Below are positions 12,701-20,326 of a stretch of 64,000 nucleotides of DNA, one piece after another. The stretch comes from Verrucosispora sp. WMMD573 (GTDB lineage: Bacteria; Actinomycetota; Actinomycetes; Mycobacteriales; Micromonosporaceae). The stretch is taken from positions 1,488,001 to 1,552,000 of the forward strand of contig NZ_CP114901.1 in assembly GCF_027497175.1 (NCBI RefSeq), given 5' to 3'. The notes under the pieces are model-generated. The model worked only from the letters and a program-made list of their open reading frames with translations. It did no database searches and was not told where the DNA came from. Numbering within the stretch: the stretch's first letter is position 1; every line of letters begins with the position of its first letter. The translations under genes were made by a program, and so were the position numbers.

Positions 12701-14296
12701 GACCCGCAGATCGGTGCCGACCAGCAGGTGCGCCCCCCACGGGGGCGGGTCGTCGGCGTCGGCGAGGCCCAGCCCGCAGTCCGCAGCGGCCAGCGCCGAG
12801 CGTTCGCCGGAGACGAGCATCACCACCGCGCCCTCCCGTTGCAGGGTGCGTACCGACTCGGTGAGCTGGTCGTCGCCGGGCATCAGCGCGTCGGCGGAGG
12901 CGTGCCGCTGCGGGTCGCCGCCGGCGACGACGAGCCGCAGGCCGGCCTGCCGGGCGACGGCCGGTAGGGCTTCGACGCCGGGTGCCGGCTCGGGTTCGAC
13001 CCGCAGTACGGCCGCGAGAGTGTCGGCCTGGGCCAGACCGAGCAGAGTTCCGCCGCGTTGGCGTAGCCGTCGGCTGTCGTCGGTGTCGCCGGGCTCCCGC
13101 ACGCCGAGCCGGTCCAGCGGGCCGAGCCGCCACCCGTCGAGCTGATGTACGTCGTTCGGTGCGGCCGGCTCGAAGAGGGCGAATGCCTGGGCGGCGACCT
13201 GGGACGTGTCGACGCCGGGCAGTGGGGCCAGATCGGCCAGGACGCCCCGGTCGGAACCGAGGATCCGGGCGTCCAGCACCAGCGTGTCGATGCGGTCGAG
13301 TTCGCGGAGCACGCTGCGGTCCATGGCGATGACGCCGCGTCGGGCGAGGATCCGGCCGAGTTGGGCCGCGTACCCCTCGCGTCCGCTGCCCGGCGCCTTG
13401 GGCAGCGCGGACAGGCCCAGGGCGGCGGCCCGTTTCGGGCCGACCACGGGTGTCGCCGCGGCGAAGGCCGCCGCACCACCGGCGAGCATCCGGTTGATGT
13501 ACCGCTCGACGGAGCCGTCGGGTTTCGGGCAGGGCCGTTCGAAGGCGGGGGTACGGGCGACGGCGCGATCCGGCTCGCCGGTGAGCCGGGGTTCGGCCTT
13601 CTCCCAGGCTCGCAGCTGGGCCAGCCCTTCGCCCCACTGGACGATCCGCTGTGCGCCGTCGAGCACTATCCCCGTCCAGCCGCCGGTGAGGCCCTGCACC
13701 ACCGCCTCGGCGAGTGGGAAGAGAACCTCGGCGCGCGGGTCGCGGCGTAGTCCCAGACCGGCGAGGGCGTGCAGCTTCGGGTGCAGGTCGATGGCGCTGA
13801 GCAGCCCGGAGACCTCACCGGGAACCGGGGTGACGGGCAGGATCCGGGTAGCCGCGGAGATGGTCAGGCCGAGCGCGTCGGAGGCGAGGGCGCCGAGGGT
13901 ACGCGGGGTTCGTGGTCCTTCCTCGGGTGGGTGCGGCGGCGGGATCTCCGGATCCGGTTCGTGTGGGCAGGTGCGTTCGACCCGGGCGATGGTGGCGACC
14001 AGCTCGCGTACCTTCGGTCCCGGTGTGTCGACCGCGACGACCACCCGCCCGGAGGGCGCGTTGACCCGCGCCCAGCTGACCCCCGGCATTCGTTCCAGCG
14101 CCGACTCGACCTGGCGGGCGAGGGTGTCGCCGCCGTCCTGGCAGACGCCGTGGACCTCGATGTGGTGCCGGCCGGGGCGGGACCACACCCGCCGGCTGGT
14201 CAACCCGGCCGCGCGGGCGAGCCGGGTTGCGGTGGCACCGACGCGGCGGGAGGCGGCTTCCACCACCGGAGGTACTCCGACGGCGCCAAACCGCAT
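9755..14296 (-). CDS. CtpI-like large P-type cation ATPase
   Basis: This 1513-residue membrane ATPase resembles mycobacterial CtpI in size and build. A heavy-metal-domain-like segment (about 45-110) precedes a first half resembling a degenerate ATPase (LVLDARILG near 345 where DKTGT is expected). The second half is complete: cation ATPase N domain (VIDQLGTGHDGLTETEA), SLTGES near 770, phosphorylation motif CFDKTGTLTEG near 925, and TGDGANDAPAIR near 1205. The C-terminus is an Asp/Gly/Gln-rich low-complexity tail with QRDA-type repeats. I chose the ATG at 14296 because AGGAGG precedes it by 4 bases; the open frame extends upstream without family sequence. The transported ion cannot be told. 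Confidence 0.88.
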   Translation of the reverse strand: MRFGAVGVPPVVEAASRRVGATATRLARAAGLTSRRVWSRPGRHHIEVHGVCQDGGDTLARQVESALERMPGVSWARVNAPSGRVVVAVDTPGPKVRELVATIARVERTCPHEPDPEIPPPHPPEEGPRTPRTLGALASDALGLTISAATRILPVTPVPGEVSGLLSAIDLHPKLHALAGLGLRRDPRAEVLFPLAEAVVQGLTGGWTGIVLDGAQRIVQWGEGLAQLRAWEKAEPRLTGEPDRAVARTPAFERPCPKPDGSVERYINRMLAGGAAAFAAATPVVGPKRAAALGLSALPKAPGSGREGYAAQLGRILARRGVIAMDRSVLRELDRIDTLVLDARILGSDRGVLADLAPLPGVDTSQVAAQAFALFEPAAPNDVHQLDGWRLGPLDRLGVREPGDTDDSRRLRQRGGTLLGLAQADTLAAVLRVEPEPAPGVEALPAVARQAGLRLVVAGGDPQRHASADALMPGDDQLTESVRTLQREGAVVMLVSGERSALAAADCGLGLADADDPPPWGAHLLVGTDLRVVALIIEAAGVARRMTAQNLRIGLAGTGLGALGAFTADPALLPGRTLASVNGAAALAFAHGVWRAGRLTERTTAPAPAITAWHLMPVTTVIDQLGTGHDGLTETEAQRRQANRAGETAGPGGLLRAFVDELANPLTPVLAAGAVLSASFGSLVDAALVGGVVGASALVGAVHQRNTEKSLAQLLSRSAVTARVRRDGVERVVPADDLVPGDVIVLESGDAVPADCRVLTSVGLEADESSLTGESLPVSKTDQPVVAAAVAERSSMVYEGTSIAAGRGDAVVVATGADTEAGRSLALAGQAAPVSGVEARLGKLTRTAVPLAAGSAVAVAGAGLLRGVPLAQTAATAANLAVASVPEGLPFLVSAAQLAAARRLAEHGALVRNPRTIEALGRVDVLCFDKTGTLTEGHLMLVGVGDADSYAPVEQLDDRLRHTLAAALRATPAADDPEELSMQTDRAVLRGARAAGVTEPDGAPGWRAAGGLPFEPSRGYHASVGETDTGLLLSVKGAPEAVLPRCAANRVAGRDEPLDDAGRAELHRLLGERAGAGHRILAVAECTVTDPDITDDGVRGLVFTGFLAIADGVRASAAPAVRRIRQAGVHTIMITGDHPATAEAIAATISAGDAQQVVTATELDQLDDTALAERLAATDVVARCTPAHKVRIIQALQKCGRTVAMTGDGANDAPAIRLADVGIALGQRGTPAARAAADLVVTDDRLETIIATLVEGRAMWSSVRHALSILVGGNLGEIAFSVLTAAATGRAALNGRQLLLVNLLTDMAPALAIAVRPPGGDHADGLLREGPDSSLGQTMTREIGLRAAATTLGATTGWTLARYTGTQRRAGTVALVSLVGTQLGQTVLAGGTSPTVLASTAASFGVLAAVVQTPGLSQFFGCTPLGPVGWTIATGSALGATLANGALTRLVAQFPQTDGEQGDAGQRDADAAGQRDAGQGEQADDQRDHGDGGDGGRADGRPHFGQEASAHHG

Positions 14297-14448
14297 TTTG
14301 CCTCCTACCGTTCGTGCCCGGCGGCCTGGCTTCCCGGCCGGACGTCCCTTATGCCCAGCCGAGCTGGGAAAAGTTTCCGGTTCGGCCGGGCATGGAAGGC
14401 TACGGCGGAGGAATCCGCAGTGGGCCGTCGTCGCTACGGGGAGGCGAG

Positions 14449-14709
14449 ATGAATGCGCTGACACGACAGCTCAGTGGGACCCGGGAGTCGTTGCAGATGT
14501 TCACCCGCCGGGTGAATGTGCCCTGGCTGGGGGAGGTGGCGGTGCCGCCGCCGGACAAGCTGACCTACTACGCCGGCATCGGGGTGCTGACCGTGCTCCA
14601 GGTGATCGAGTGGCCCTTGGCGCTGGTGATCACCGCCGGGCATCTGCTGGCCGACCAGCACCTGTCCGGGCTGGCCAAAGGGCTAGGCGAGGCGCTGGAG
14701 TCCGCCTGA
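14449..14709 (+). CDS. Small hypothetical membrane-associated protein
   Basis: This 86-residue protein begins MNALTRQLSGTRESLQMF. It carries one hydrophobic segment, YYAGIGVLTVLQVIEWPLAL, and ends with an amphipathic stretch (LAKGLGEALESA). GGGGAGG lies 5-11 bases before the ATG. It is divergent from the P-type ATPase with 152 bases between them, so the two may share regulation. The function is not recognised. Confidence 0.7.
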   Translation: MNALTRQLSGTRESLQMFTRRVNVPWLGEVAVPPPDKLTYYAGIGVLTVLQVIEWPLALVITAGHLLADQHLSGLAKGLGEALESA

Positions 14710-14763
14710 GGTAAGCCGCGTCACCCTTGACCTGAAGGCAGGTTGAGGTCGGAGGCTTGCCGC

Positions 14764-16143
14764 ATGCTGATCGCCCCGCCTCCGGTACCCGCCGGGTCGC
14801 TTTTCGCCCCTCGACTGCGGGCCATGACGGTGGGCAGCGTGGCGCTGGTCTCGTTGCTGGCGTTCGAGGCGCTGGCGGTCGGCACCGCCATGCCAACTGT
14901 CGCCCGCGCCCTGGACGGCCTGGCGCTGTACGGGATCGCCTTCGGCGGCCCGTTCGCGGCCGGCGTGGTGGCGATGGTGCTATCCGGCATCTGGTGTGAC
15001 GCGCGGGGTCCACGTGCGCCGATGTGGTCCGGTCTCGCCGGGTTCGTCGCCGGGCTGCTGCTCGCCGGTGCCGCCACCGACATGGCGACGCTGGTGTTGG
15101 GTCGGATCGTGCAGGGTTTCGGCTCGGGCCTGCTGTCGGTGGCGCTGTACGTGATCGTCGCGCAGGCGTACCCGGAGCAGTTGCACCGCCGCATTTTCGC
15201 CGCGTTCGCCGCAGCCTGGGTGGTTCCGTCGCTCGTCGGTCCGGTGGTGGCGGGGTTGGTCGTGGAGCACGTCGGCTGGCGGTGGGTGTTCCTGGCGGTG
15301 CCGGCGGTGGCCGTGCCGGCGGTGCTGTTGATCCATCCGGGGCTGCGGTCGATCGGCGTGGCCGGTCCGGTCCGCCGCTCCGCCGGGGCGCTGGCGCGGA
15401 TCGGTTGGGCCTGCGGGGCGGGGGCGAGCGCCGCACTGTTGCACATCGGGGGTCAGCAGCGTGGCGTCGCCGCCGCGTCGCTGGTCGGGATCGCCCTGGT
15501 CGGCATGCTGAGCTGCGTTCCGCGACTGCTGCCGGCCGGGTTTCTGCGGGCCGGTCGCGGCCTGCCCACCGTGGTCGGGCTGCGTGGGCTGGCCTCGGCC
15601 GCGTTCGTCGGCGCCGAGGTGGTGATCCCGTTGATGCTGTCGCGGGAGCGGGGTTTCACGCCGACGGCGGCGGGGCTGGTGCTGACCACCGGTGCGCTCT
15701 CCTGGTCGCTCGGCTCGTGGGTGCAGGCGCGGATCCGGTCGCCCCGGTCCCGGGGCACCCTGCCGAGGGCCGGCCTCACCTGCATCACGGTGGGCACCGC
15801 GGTGGTGGGCAGCTGCGTGGTCCCGGCGGTGCCGGTGGGGGTGGGCGTTCTCGGTTGGGCGGTCGCGGGGCTCGGCATGGGACTGCTCTTCCCGTCGCTG
15901 TCGGCGCTCACCCTTGAGTTGTCGGCTCCCGGCGAGCAGGGGCGTAACAGCTCGTCCCTGCAACTGTGCGACTCGCTCGCGTCGGCGACGGTGTTGGCGC
16001 TGACCGGCGCGGTGCTCGCCGCCGGGGCGGCACCGGGCCGTTTCCACTACGGGGTGACTCTCGCCGTGGCGGCCGGACTCGCCCTGATTGGTGCCCTGCT
16101 CGCCGGCCGGGTCGTGCCGACGCCGCGTACGGCGTCGGCCTGA
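14764..16143 (+). CDS. MFS transporter, drug:H+ antiporter-like
   Basis: This 459-residue protein has at least 12 hydrophobic segments. Residues FEALAVGTAMPTVARAL in the first segment and GRIVQGFGSGLLSVALY in the fourth are typical of the major facilitator drug antiporter (DHA2-like) families. I chose the ATG at 14764 because GGAGG lies about 9 bases upstream; a TTG 21 bases earlier is possible. It follows the small membrane protein gene by 54 bases on the same strand. The substrate cannot be inferred. Confidence 0.85.
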   Translation: MLIAPPPVPAGSLFAPRLRAMTVGSVALVSLLAFEALAVGTAMPTVARALDGLALYGIAFGGPFAAGVVAMVLSGIWCDARGPRAPMWSGLAGFVAGLLLAGAATDMATLVLGRIVQGFGSGLLSVALYVIVAQAYPEQLHRRIFAAFAAAWVVPSLVGPVVAGLVVEHVGWRWVFLAVPAVAVPAVLLIHPGLRSIGVAGPVRRSAGALARIGWACGAGASAALLHIGGQQRGVAAASLVGIALVGMLSCVPRLLPAGFLRAGRGLPTVVGLRGLASAAFVGAEVVIPLMLSRERGFTPTAAGLVLTTGALSWSLGSWVQARIRSPRSRGTLPRAGLTCITVGTAVVGSCVVPAVPVGVGVLGWAVAGLGMGLLFPSLSALTLELSAPGEQGRNSSSLQLCDSLASATVLALTGAVLAAGAAPGRFHYGVTLAVAAGLALIGALLAGRVVPTPRTASA

Positions 16144-16247
16144 GCGTGCCGGCCGCCTGTCGAGGGGCCTGACTGACCGGGCCGGGTGGCGGGTGGATTG
16201 CGGAAGTGGCCGTGCGCGGTCGGGACAGCCGGCAGGATGAGCTGGCG

Positions 16248-16880
16248 ATGACCTTCCTGACGCTGCTGCCGTTGGCCGTGGTGATGGTCGCCGGCACGCA
16301 ACTGGTGGCGGCGGTCTTCTTCGCCTCGTCCGACCGGCCACGGGCCGCCTCGCTGGGCTATCTGGGCGGCGCGGCGCTCGTCGTCCTCGGTGGTACGACG
16401 CTGGCCTGGCTGGCGGTCCGCCTGTTCAAAATCAACTTCTCCGGTGCTGGTCGCGGCACTGTCGAACGGTGGATCGACTGGTTCGTGCTGGCGCTGCTCG
16501 CGGTGTTGGCGGTGGTCGTCTTCCTGCGCCGGCACTCGGGGCCGCCGCGGTGGATGGGCGAACTCCAACACGCCGGCCCCGGGTACGCCGCGAAGGTGGG
16601 CCTGCTGCTGTTCCTGGGCATGCCGTCCGATGACCTGACCATGGCCACGGTCGGGGCCAGTGCCGCACGGCACGACCTGCCGTGGTGGCATCTGCTGCCC
16701 TTCGTGCTGCTCACCCTGGCTCTGCTCGCCCTCCCGCTGCTGGCGCTGCTGATGCTCGGTCGCCGGGCGGCGGTGCTGCTGCCGCGCATCCGGGACTGGG
16801 CGAACAGCCACTCCTGGCTGGTCAGTGAGGCCGTCATCGTGCTTTTCGTGGTGATCACCGCACTCGACCTGCTGAAGTGA
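16248..16880 (+). CDS. GAP (Sap/GAP) family membrane protein
   Basis: This protein of about 210 residues has six predicted membrane segments. It begins MTFLTLLPLAVVMVAGTQLVAA, has a middle hydrophilic part RRHSGPPRWMGELQ, and the segment LFLGMPSDDLTMATVGAS typical of the Sap/GAP family, which in mycobacteria is linked to peptidoglycolipid export. I preferred the ATG at 16248 with GGATGAG 7 bases upstream over an earlier in-frame GTG at 16206. It follows the MFS gene by about 100 bases. Confidence 0.75.
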   Translation: MTFLTLLPLAVVMVAGTQLVAAVFFASSDRPRAASLGYLGGAALVVLGGTTLAWLAVRLFKINFSGAGRGTVERWIDWFVLALLAVLAVVVFLRRHSGPPRWMGELQHAGPGYAAKVGLLLFLGMPSDDLTMATVGASAARHDLPWWHLLPFVLLTLALLALPLLALLMLGRRAAVLLPRIRDWANSHSWLVSEAVIVLFVVITALDLLK

Positions 16881-16950
16881 GACCGCTCACAGCTGGTCAC
16901 GCGGGGGACGGCTCGATCCGTCGAGCGGGCAGGCGACGAGGGAGGTTGAC

Positions 16951-17730
16951 ATGCGTGTACTGGTCACCGGCGCGGGTGGCAGGCTGGGCCGGGAGGTGCT
17001 GCCCAGGCTGGTCGACGCGGGGTTCGAGGTGCGGGCCACCAGCCGCCGGCCGCGTACCGGATCCGGGGTCCGATGGGTGGTGGCGGACCTGACCACCGGC
17101 GAGGGGGTCGCCGCAGCGGTGACCGACGTGGACGCGGTGCTGCACCTGGCGTCCTCGCCGACCCGGCAGACCCACCAGATCGACGTGCTCGGCACCCGCC
17201 GCCTGGTCGACGCTGCCGCCGGTGCCGGGGTACAGCACCTGGTGTACGTGTCGATCGTTGGCGTGGACCGGGTGCCCTACTCGTACTACCGGCACAAGCT
17301 GGCAGCCGAGCAGGTCATCGCCGACGGGAAGGTGCCGTGGACGGTGCTGCGGGCCACCCAGTTCTTCCCGTTCATCGACGAGATGCTGCGCCTGTCCAGC
17401 AAGCTCGGCCCGGTCATCGGTGACCGGGCGGTGCTGGCCCAACCGGTCGACCCGGCCGAGGTGGCCGACAAGCTGGTCGAGCTGCTCCGGGCCGGGGCGC
17501 GCGGCGGCATTGTGGAGTACGGCGGCCCTGAGGTGCAGCGCTTCGACGAGGCGGTGCGGGCCTGGCGGCAGGCGCGCGGCTCCCGTCGCCCGCTGCTGCC
17601 GATCCGCTTTCCCGGTCGCCTCGGCCGGGAGCTGCGCGGCGGTGGCCTGGTCACCGACGCCCGACCGGCGGCCCGCCGGACCTGGGCCGACTACCTGTCC
17701 GACACGTACGGGCGAACAGCGAAGCGATGA
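16951..17730 (+). CDS. NmrA-like / SDR-type NAD(P)-binding protein
   Basis: This 259-residue Rossmann-fold protein begins MRVLVTGAGGRLGREVLPRL with the GxGGxxG nucleotide-binding loop. The segment VDAVLHLASSPTRQTHQIDV resembles extended short-chain reductases. SYYRHKLAAEQVI supplies a YxxxK-like pair, but the family mostly acts on quinones or as NAD(P) sensors, and the substrate is unknown. GGGAGG lies 5 bases before the ATG. It stands alone between two membrane-protein genes. Confidence 0.85.
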   Translation: MRVLVTGAGGRLGREVLPRLVDAGFEVRATSRRPRTGSGVRWVVADLTTGEGVAAAVTDVDAVLHLASSPTRQTHQIDVLGTRRLVDAAAGAGVQHLVYVSIVGVDRVPYSYYRHKLAAEQVIADGKVPWTVLRATQFFPFIDEMLRLSSKLGPVIGDRAVLAQPVDPAEVADKLVELLRAGARGGIVEYGGPEVQRFDEAVRAWRQARGSRRPLLPIRFPGRLGRELRGGGLVTDARPAARRTWADYLSDTYGRTAKR

Positions 17731-17767
17731 CACCCGCTCGGGTTCACGATCGCCCTACCGTCGAGCC

Positions 17768-17965
17768 ATGCTCACATTCGTCATCACCAGCCTCCTGTAC
17801 GTCTGCGGGTTCGTCTTCCTCTACGGAGTGATCCGACTCGCGGTGCGGCACGCCATGGAGGACATCGAGGTGCGCCGCGTCCAGGTCGCGCGGGCGGAGG
17901 AGATGGCCGCCTCCCGGGACCGGGGGATGCTGGAGCGGCACGGATTCCTGGCCAACGAGGGCTGA
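17768..17965 (+). CDS. Small single-pass membrane protein
   Basis: This 65-residue protein begins MLTFVITSLLYVCGFVFLYG, a single membrane segment, followed by a charged cytoplasmic tail with EDIEVRRVQVARAEEM that could form a short coiled coil. It lies 37 bases after the NmrA-like gene. The function is not recognised. The ribosome site is weak. Confidence 0.6.
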   Translation: MLTFVITSLLYVCGFVFLYGVIRLAVRHAMEDIEVRRVQVARAEEMAASRDRGMLERHGFLANEG

Positions 17966-18071
17966 TCGTGGGCCGCCGGTCCCACCCCCAGCCTGGTGTC
18001 GGTTCGGGCACCGCTCCGGACGCCGGTCCCGGTCCGCGTCGCCTACTGCGGATGCGACGATCGAGCGCGTG

Positions 18072-18620
18072 ATGGGAACGCTGAAGACCGAGCCCGCTCG
18101 CACCCGTACCGACCTGTTGGCCGCGCCGGTCGCCGCCGCGCTGGCCCAGTGGCCGGCCGACTCGCCGGTGGACGTCGACACGGTGCAGGTCGCGCCGATC
18201 GACGCCGACCTCGCCGACACCGCGGCGTTCTGCGCGGCGTACGACGTCGGGTTGGACGAGTCGGCCAACTGCGTGGTCGTGGCCGGGAAACGCGAGGGGG
18301 TGACCCGGTACGCGGCCTGCCTGGTGCTCGCCACCACCCGGGCGGACGTCAACGGGGTGGCCCGCCGGGCGCTTGACGTACGGAAGGCGAGCTTCGCGCC
18401 GATGGCCGACGCGGTGGAGTTGACCGGCATGGAGTACGGCGGTATCACGCCTATCGGGTTGCCGTTGCAGTGGCCGATCCTGGTCGACACGCGGGTGGTG
18501 GACACGCCGTACGTGGTGATCGGGTCGGGCGTACGGCACAGCAAGATCGCGCTGCCGGGCGCGGCGCTGGCCGCACTGCCCGGCGCCCGAGTGGTGGAGG
18601 ACCTGGCCAGGCCGGCCTGA
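18072..18620 (+). CDS. YbaK/EbsC-family aminoacyl-tRNA deacylase-like protein
   Basis: This 182-residue protein has the YbaK fold pattern: NCVVVAGKREGVTRYAACLVL with the conserved lysine, followed by DVRKASFAPMADAVELTGME and GGITPIGLP. Family members hydrolyse mischarged aminoacyl-tRNAs in trans, often Cys- or Ala-tRNA(Pro). proS is nearby but on the other strand. I chose ATG 18072; a GTG one codon earlier is possible. A hairpin containing a parS-like site follows the stop. Confidence 0.75.
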   Translation: MGTLKTEPARTRTDLLAAPVAAALAQWPADSPVDVDTVQVAPIDADLADTAAFCAAYDVGLDESANCVVVAGKREGVTRYAACLVLATTRADVNGVARRALDVRKASFAPMADAVELTGMEYGGITPIGLPLQWPILVDTRVVDTPYVVIGSGVRHSKIALPGAALAALPGARVVEDLARPA

Positions 18621-18631
18621 TCGTCGACAGG

Positions 18632-18671
18632 CATCGATGTTGTTGCACGTGAAACATCAACGACGTCGATG
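18632..18671. terminator. Bidirectional terminator hairpin between convergent genes
   Basis: Arms CATCGATGTTGTTG and CAACGACGTCGATG form a 14-bp stem with two G-T pairs around a 12-base loop. It lies between two converging stop codons (18620 and 18675). There is no U-tract, as is usual in actinobacteria. The right half of the loop belongs to the parS-like site. Confidence 0.6.
18641..18656. promoter_or_regulatory. parS-like centromere site
   Basis: TGTTGCACGTGAAACA matches the bacterial parS consensus TGTTTCACGTGAAACA at 15 of 16 positions. It is intergenic and in an origin-proximal context (gyrase and pkn clusters), where ParB-loading sites cluster. I found no second copy in the window by eye. 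Confidence 0.75.
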
Positions 18672-18674
18672 CCG

Positions 18675-19310
18675 TCAGTGTGCGGCGGCCTCGCGCTGCT
18701 CCACCTCGGCGAGGGCGGCGAGCAGGGTGGCTGGTTCCTGCGCCCCGGTGACCCCGTACCTGCCGGCGAGCACGAAGGTGGGCACGCTTGTCACCCCGAG
18801 CTGCCGAGCGGCGGCCAACTCGGCCCGCAGCTCGGCCACCCCATCCTCGGAGTCGAGGAAGCGGCGGGCGTCGTCGCCGTCCAGCCCGACGGTGGCGGCC
18901 ACCCCGGCCAGCGCCGCCCGGGAGCCGAGGTCGACGCCGTCCACGAAGTGGGCCCGGTGCAGAGCCTCGACCATCTCCCCGTCACGGTCCTGCCGGCCGG
19001 CCCAGTTGGTCAGCCGGTGCGCGTCGAAGGTGTTCGCCGCGATCGCCCGGTCGTAGCGCAGCTCCAGACCGACGCTCGCGCCCACCTCGACGACCCGGGC
19101 GACCATCTGCCGGGCCTGCTCCTGGCCGCCGAACTTCTCGGCCAGTGCGTCGAGGATCGGGCGGGGGGACGGAACCGGTGACGGGTCCAGCTGGAAGGGC
19201 CGGTGTCGGACGGTCACCTTGCCGTCGTACGACGCGAGCGCCTGCGCCAATCGGCGGCGGCCGATCCAGCACCAGGGGCAGACCACGTCGGCGTAGATGT
19301 CGATCTCCAT
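18675..19310 (-). CDS. DsbA-family (FrnE-like) thiol oxidoreductase
   Basis: This 211-residue protein shows MEIDIYADVVCPWCWIGRRR with the CPWC redox motif at the start, no signal peptide, and a helical insert. The cis-proline region reads LGVTSVPTFVL. This is the cytoplasmic FrnE/2-hydroxychromene isomerase-like branch of DsbA proteins, probably acting in thiol-disulfide exchange, perhaps with mycothiol. The ATG at 19310 is preferred; a TTG four codons upstream is possible. It converges with the YbaK-like gene across the parS/terminator element. Confidence 0.85.
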   Translation of the reverse strand: MEIDIYADVVCPWCWIGRRRLAQALASYDGKVTVRHRPFQLDPSPVPSPRPILDALAEKFGGQEQARQMVARVVEVGASVGLELRYDRAIAANTFDAHRLTNWAGRQDRDGEMVEALHRAHFVDGVDLGSRAALAGVAATVGLDGDDARRFLDSEDGVAELRAELAAARQLGVTSVPTFVLAGRYGVTGAQEPATLLAALAEVEQREAAAH

Positions 19311-19361
19311 GCCCGGAGACAACTCACTGGCCGGCAGGTCTGTTCCCGACTGCTGCCCAGG

Positions 19362-19790
19362 TCACGCCGCCTGTTCGCGGACCTGCCGCTTGAGCCGGGC
19401 GAGGATGGCGGTGCCGCCGCGTACCCGCAGCGGGCTGATCGCCTGCGCCAGGCCCATCCGCTGGTACAGGTCGTCCGGAACGGCGAGGACCTGTTCCGGG
19501 GTGGCACCGGCCAACCCTTCCGCGAGGATGCCGGCGAACGCCCGGGTGGTGGGTGACTCCGGCGGGCAGTCGAACAGGGTGTCGACGGTGCCCTCGGGCG
19601 TCACCTCGGCGCGCAGGAAGAACGGAGTCTGGCACTCCACGACCTGCTCCATGCCCTCGTGGCCGGGGTGCCCGGCGGGCAGCGGCGGCACCGCGTCGGA
19701 GTACTCCAGCAGCATCTCCAGCACCACGTCGCGTGGCGCATCGGCGAACTCGTCGACGATCTCGGCCAGCTTGCTCGGCATCTCGGGCAT
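19362..19790 (-). CDS. SufE-family sulfur acceptor protein
   Basis: This 142-residue protein has the SufE features: start PSKLAEIVDEFADAP, the sulfur-accepting cysteine in VECQTPFFLRAEV, and DCPPESPTTRAFAGIL. SufE takes persulfide sulfur from a cysteine desulfurase for Fe-S assembly. In many actinobacteria it is next to a thiosulfate sulfurtransferase; here that enzyme is 7.5 kb away (27228-28118). It lies between the DsbA-like and CBS genes on the same strand, with 36 bases to the CBS gene. Confidence 0.88.
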   Translation of the reverse strand: MPEMPSKLAEIVDEFADAPRDVVLEMLLEYSDAVPPLPAGHPGHEGMEQVVECQTPFFLRAEVTPEGTVDTLFDCPPESPTTRAFAGILAEGLAGATPEQVLAVPDDLYQRMGLAQAISPLRVRGGTAILARLKRQVREQAA

Positions 19791-19826
19791 CCCGCCAGGC
19801 TACCGCCGCCGCCCGGCGGTCCTTCC

Positions 19827-20252
19827 TCACACCGTGGGCGACTGCTCGCTGATCTCGCTGAGCGCCGAGGTGGGGTCGAGCTGCATGGCGAGGTCGCCGA
19901 GGGAGACGATGCCGACCAGTTTCCGCTCGTTGTCGCAGACGAGGACGCGCCGAATGCCACGCTCACGCATCAGCGACGCGGCCTCACCCGCGGTGCAGTA
20001 CTGCTCGATCATCACGACCTCGCGGGTGACGATCGAACCGATGGTGGTGGTGTTGGCGTCGGCGTTCTCCGCCACCGCGCGCACCACGATGTCGCGGTCG
20101 GTCAGGATGCCGGCGAGATTCGCGCCGTCGGTGACGACGACGTCGCCGATGTCGGCCTCCTTCATCACCCTGGCCGCCTCGTCGAGGGTGGTCTCCGCCG
20201 GCAGGTAGATCACCTGCCGGGTCATCACGTCTGCGACCCGGTAACCGGTCAT
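19827..20252 (-). CDS. CBS-domain pair protein
   Basis: This 141-residue protein consists almost wholly of two CBS motifs: TGYRVADVMTRQVIYLPAE..GILTDRDIVVRAVAE (first) and TREVVMIEQYC..GIVSLGDLAMQL (second). Such stand-alone proteins bind adenosyl ligands and sense energy status; the partner is unknown. GGAGGGG lies 6 bases before the ATG at 20252, and the open frame further upstream is not family-like. The C-terminus SEISEQSPTV is a common ending in actinobacterial members. Confidence 0.88.
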   Translation of the reverse strand: MTGYRVADVMTRQVIYLPAETTLDEAARVMKEADIGDVVVTDGANLAGILTDRDIVVRAVAENADANTTTIGSIVTREVVMIEQYCTAGEAASLMRERGIRRVLVCDNERKLVGIVSLGDLAMQLDPTSALSEISEQSPTV

Positions 20253-20326
20253 GAGAGCCCCTCCAGAGCACGTTGAGCCGATCGGGATGCGGTACCCCGT
20301 CACCTGACGGCTACACCACGTTCCGC

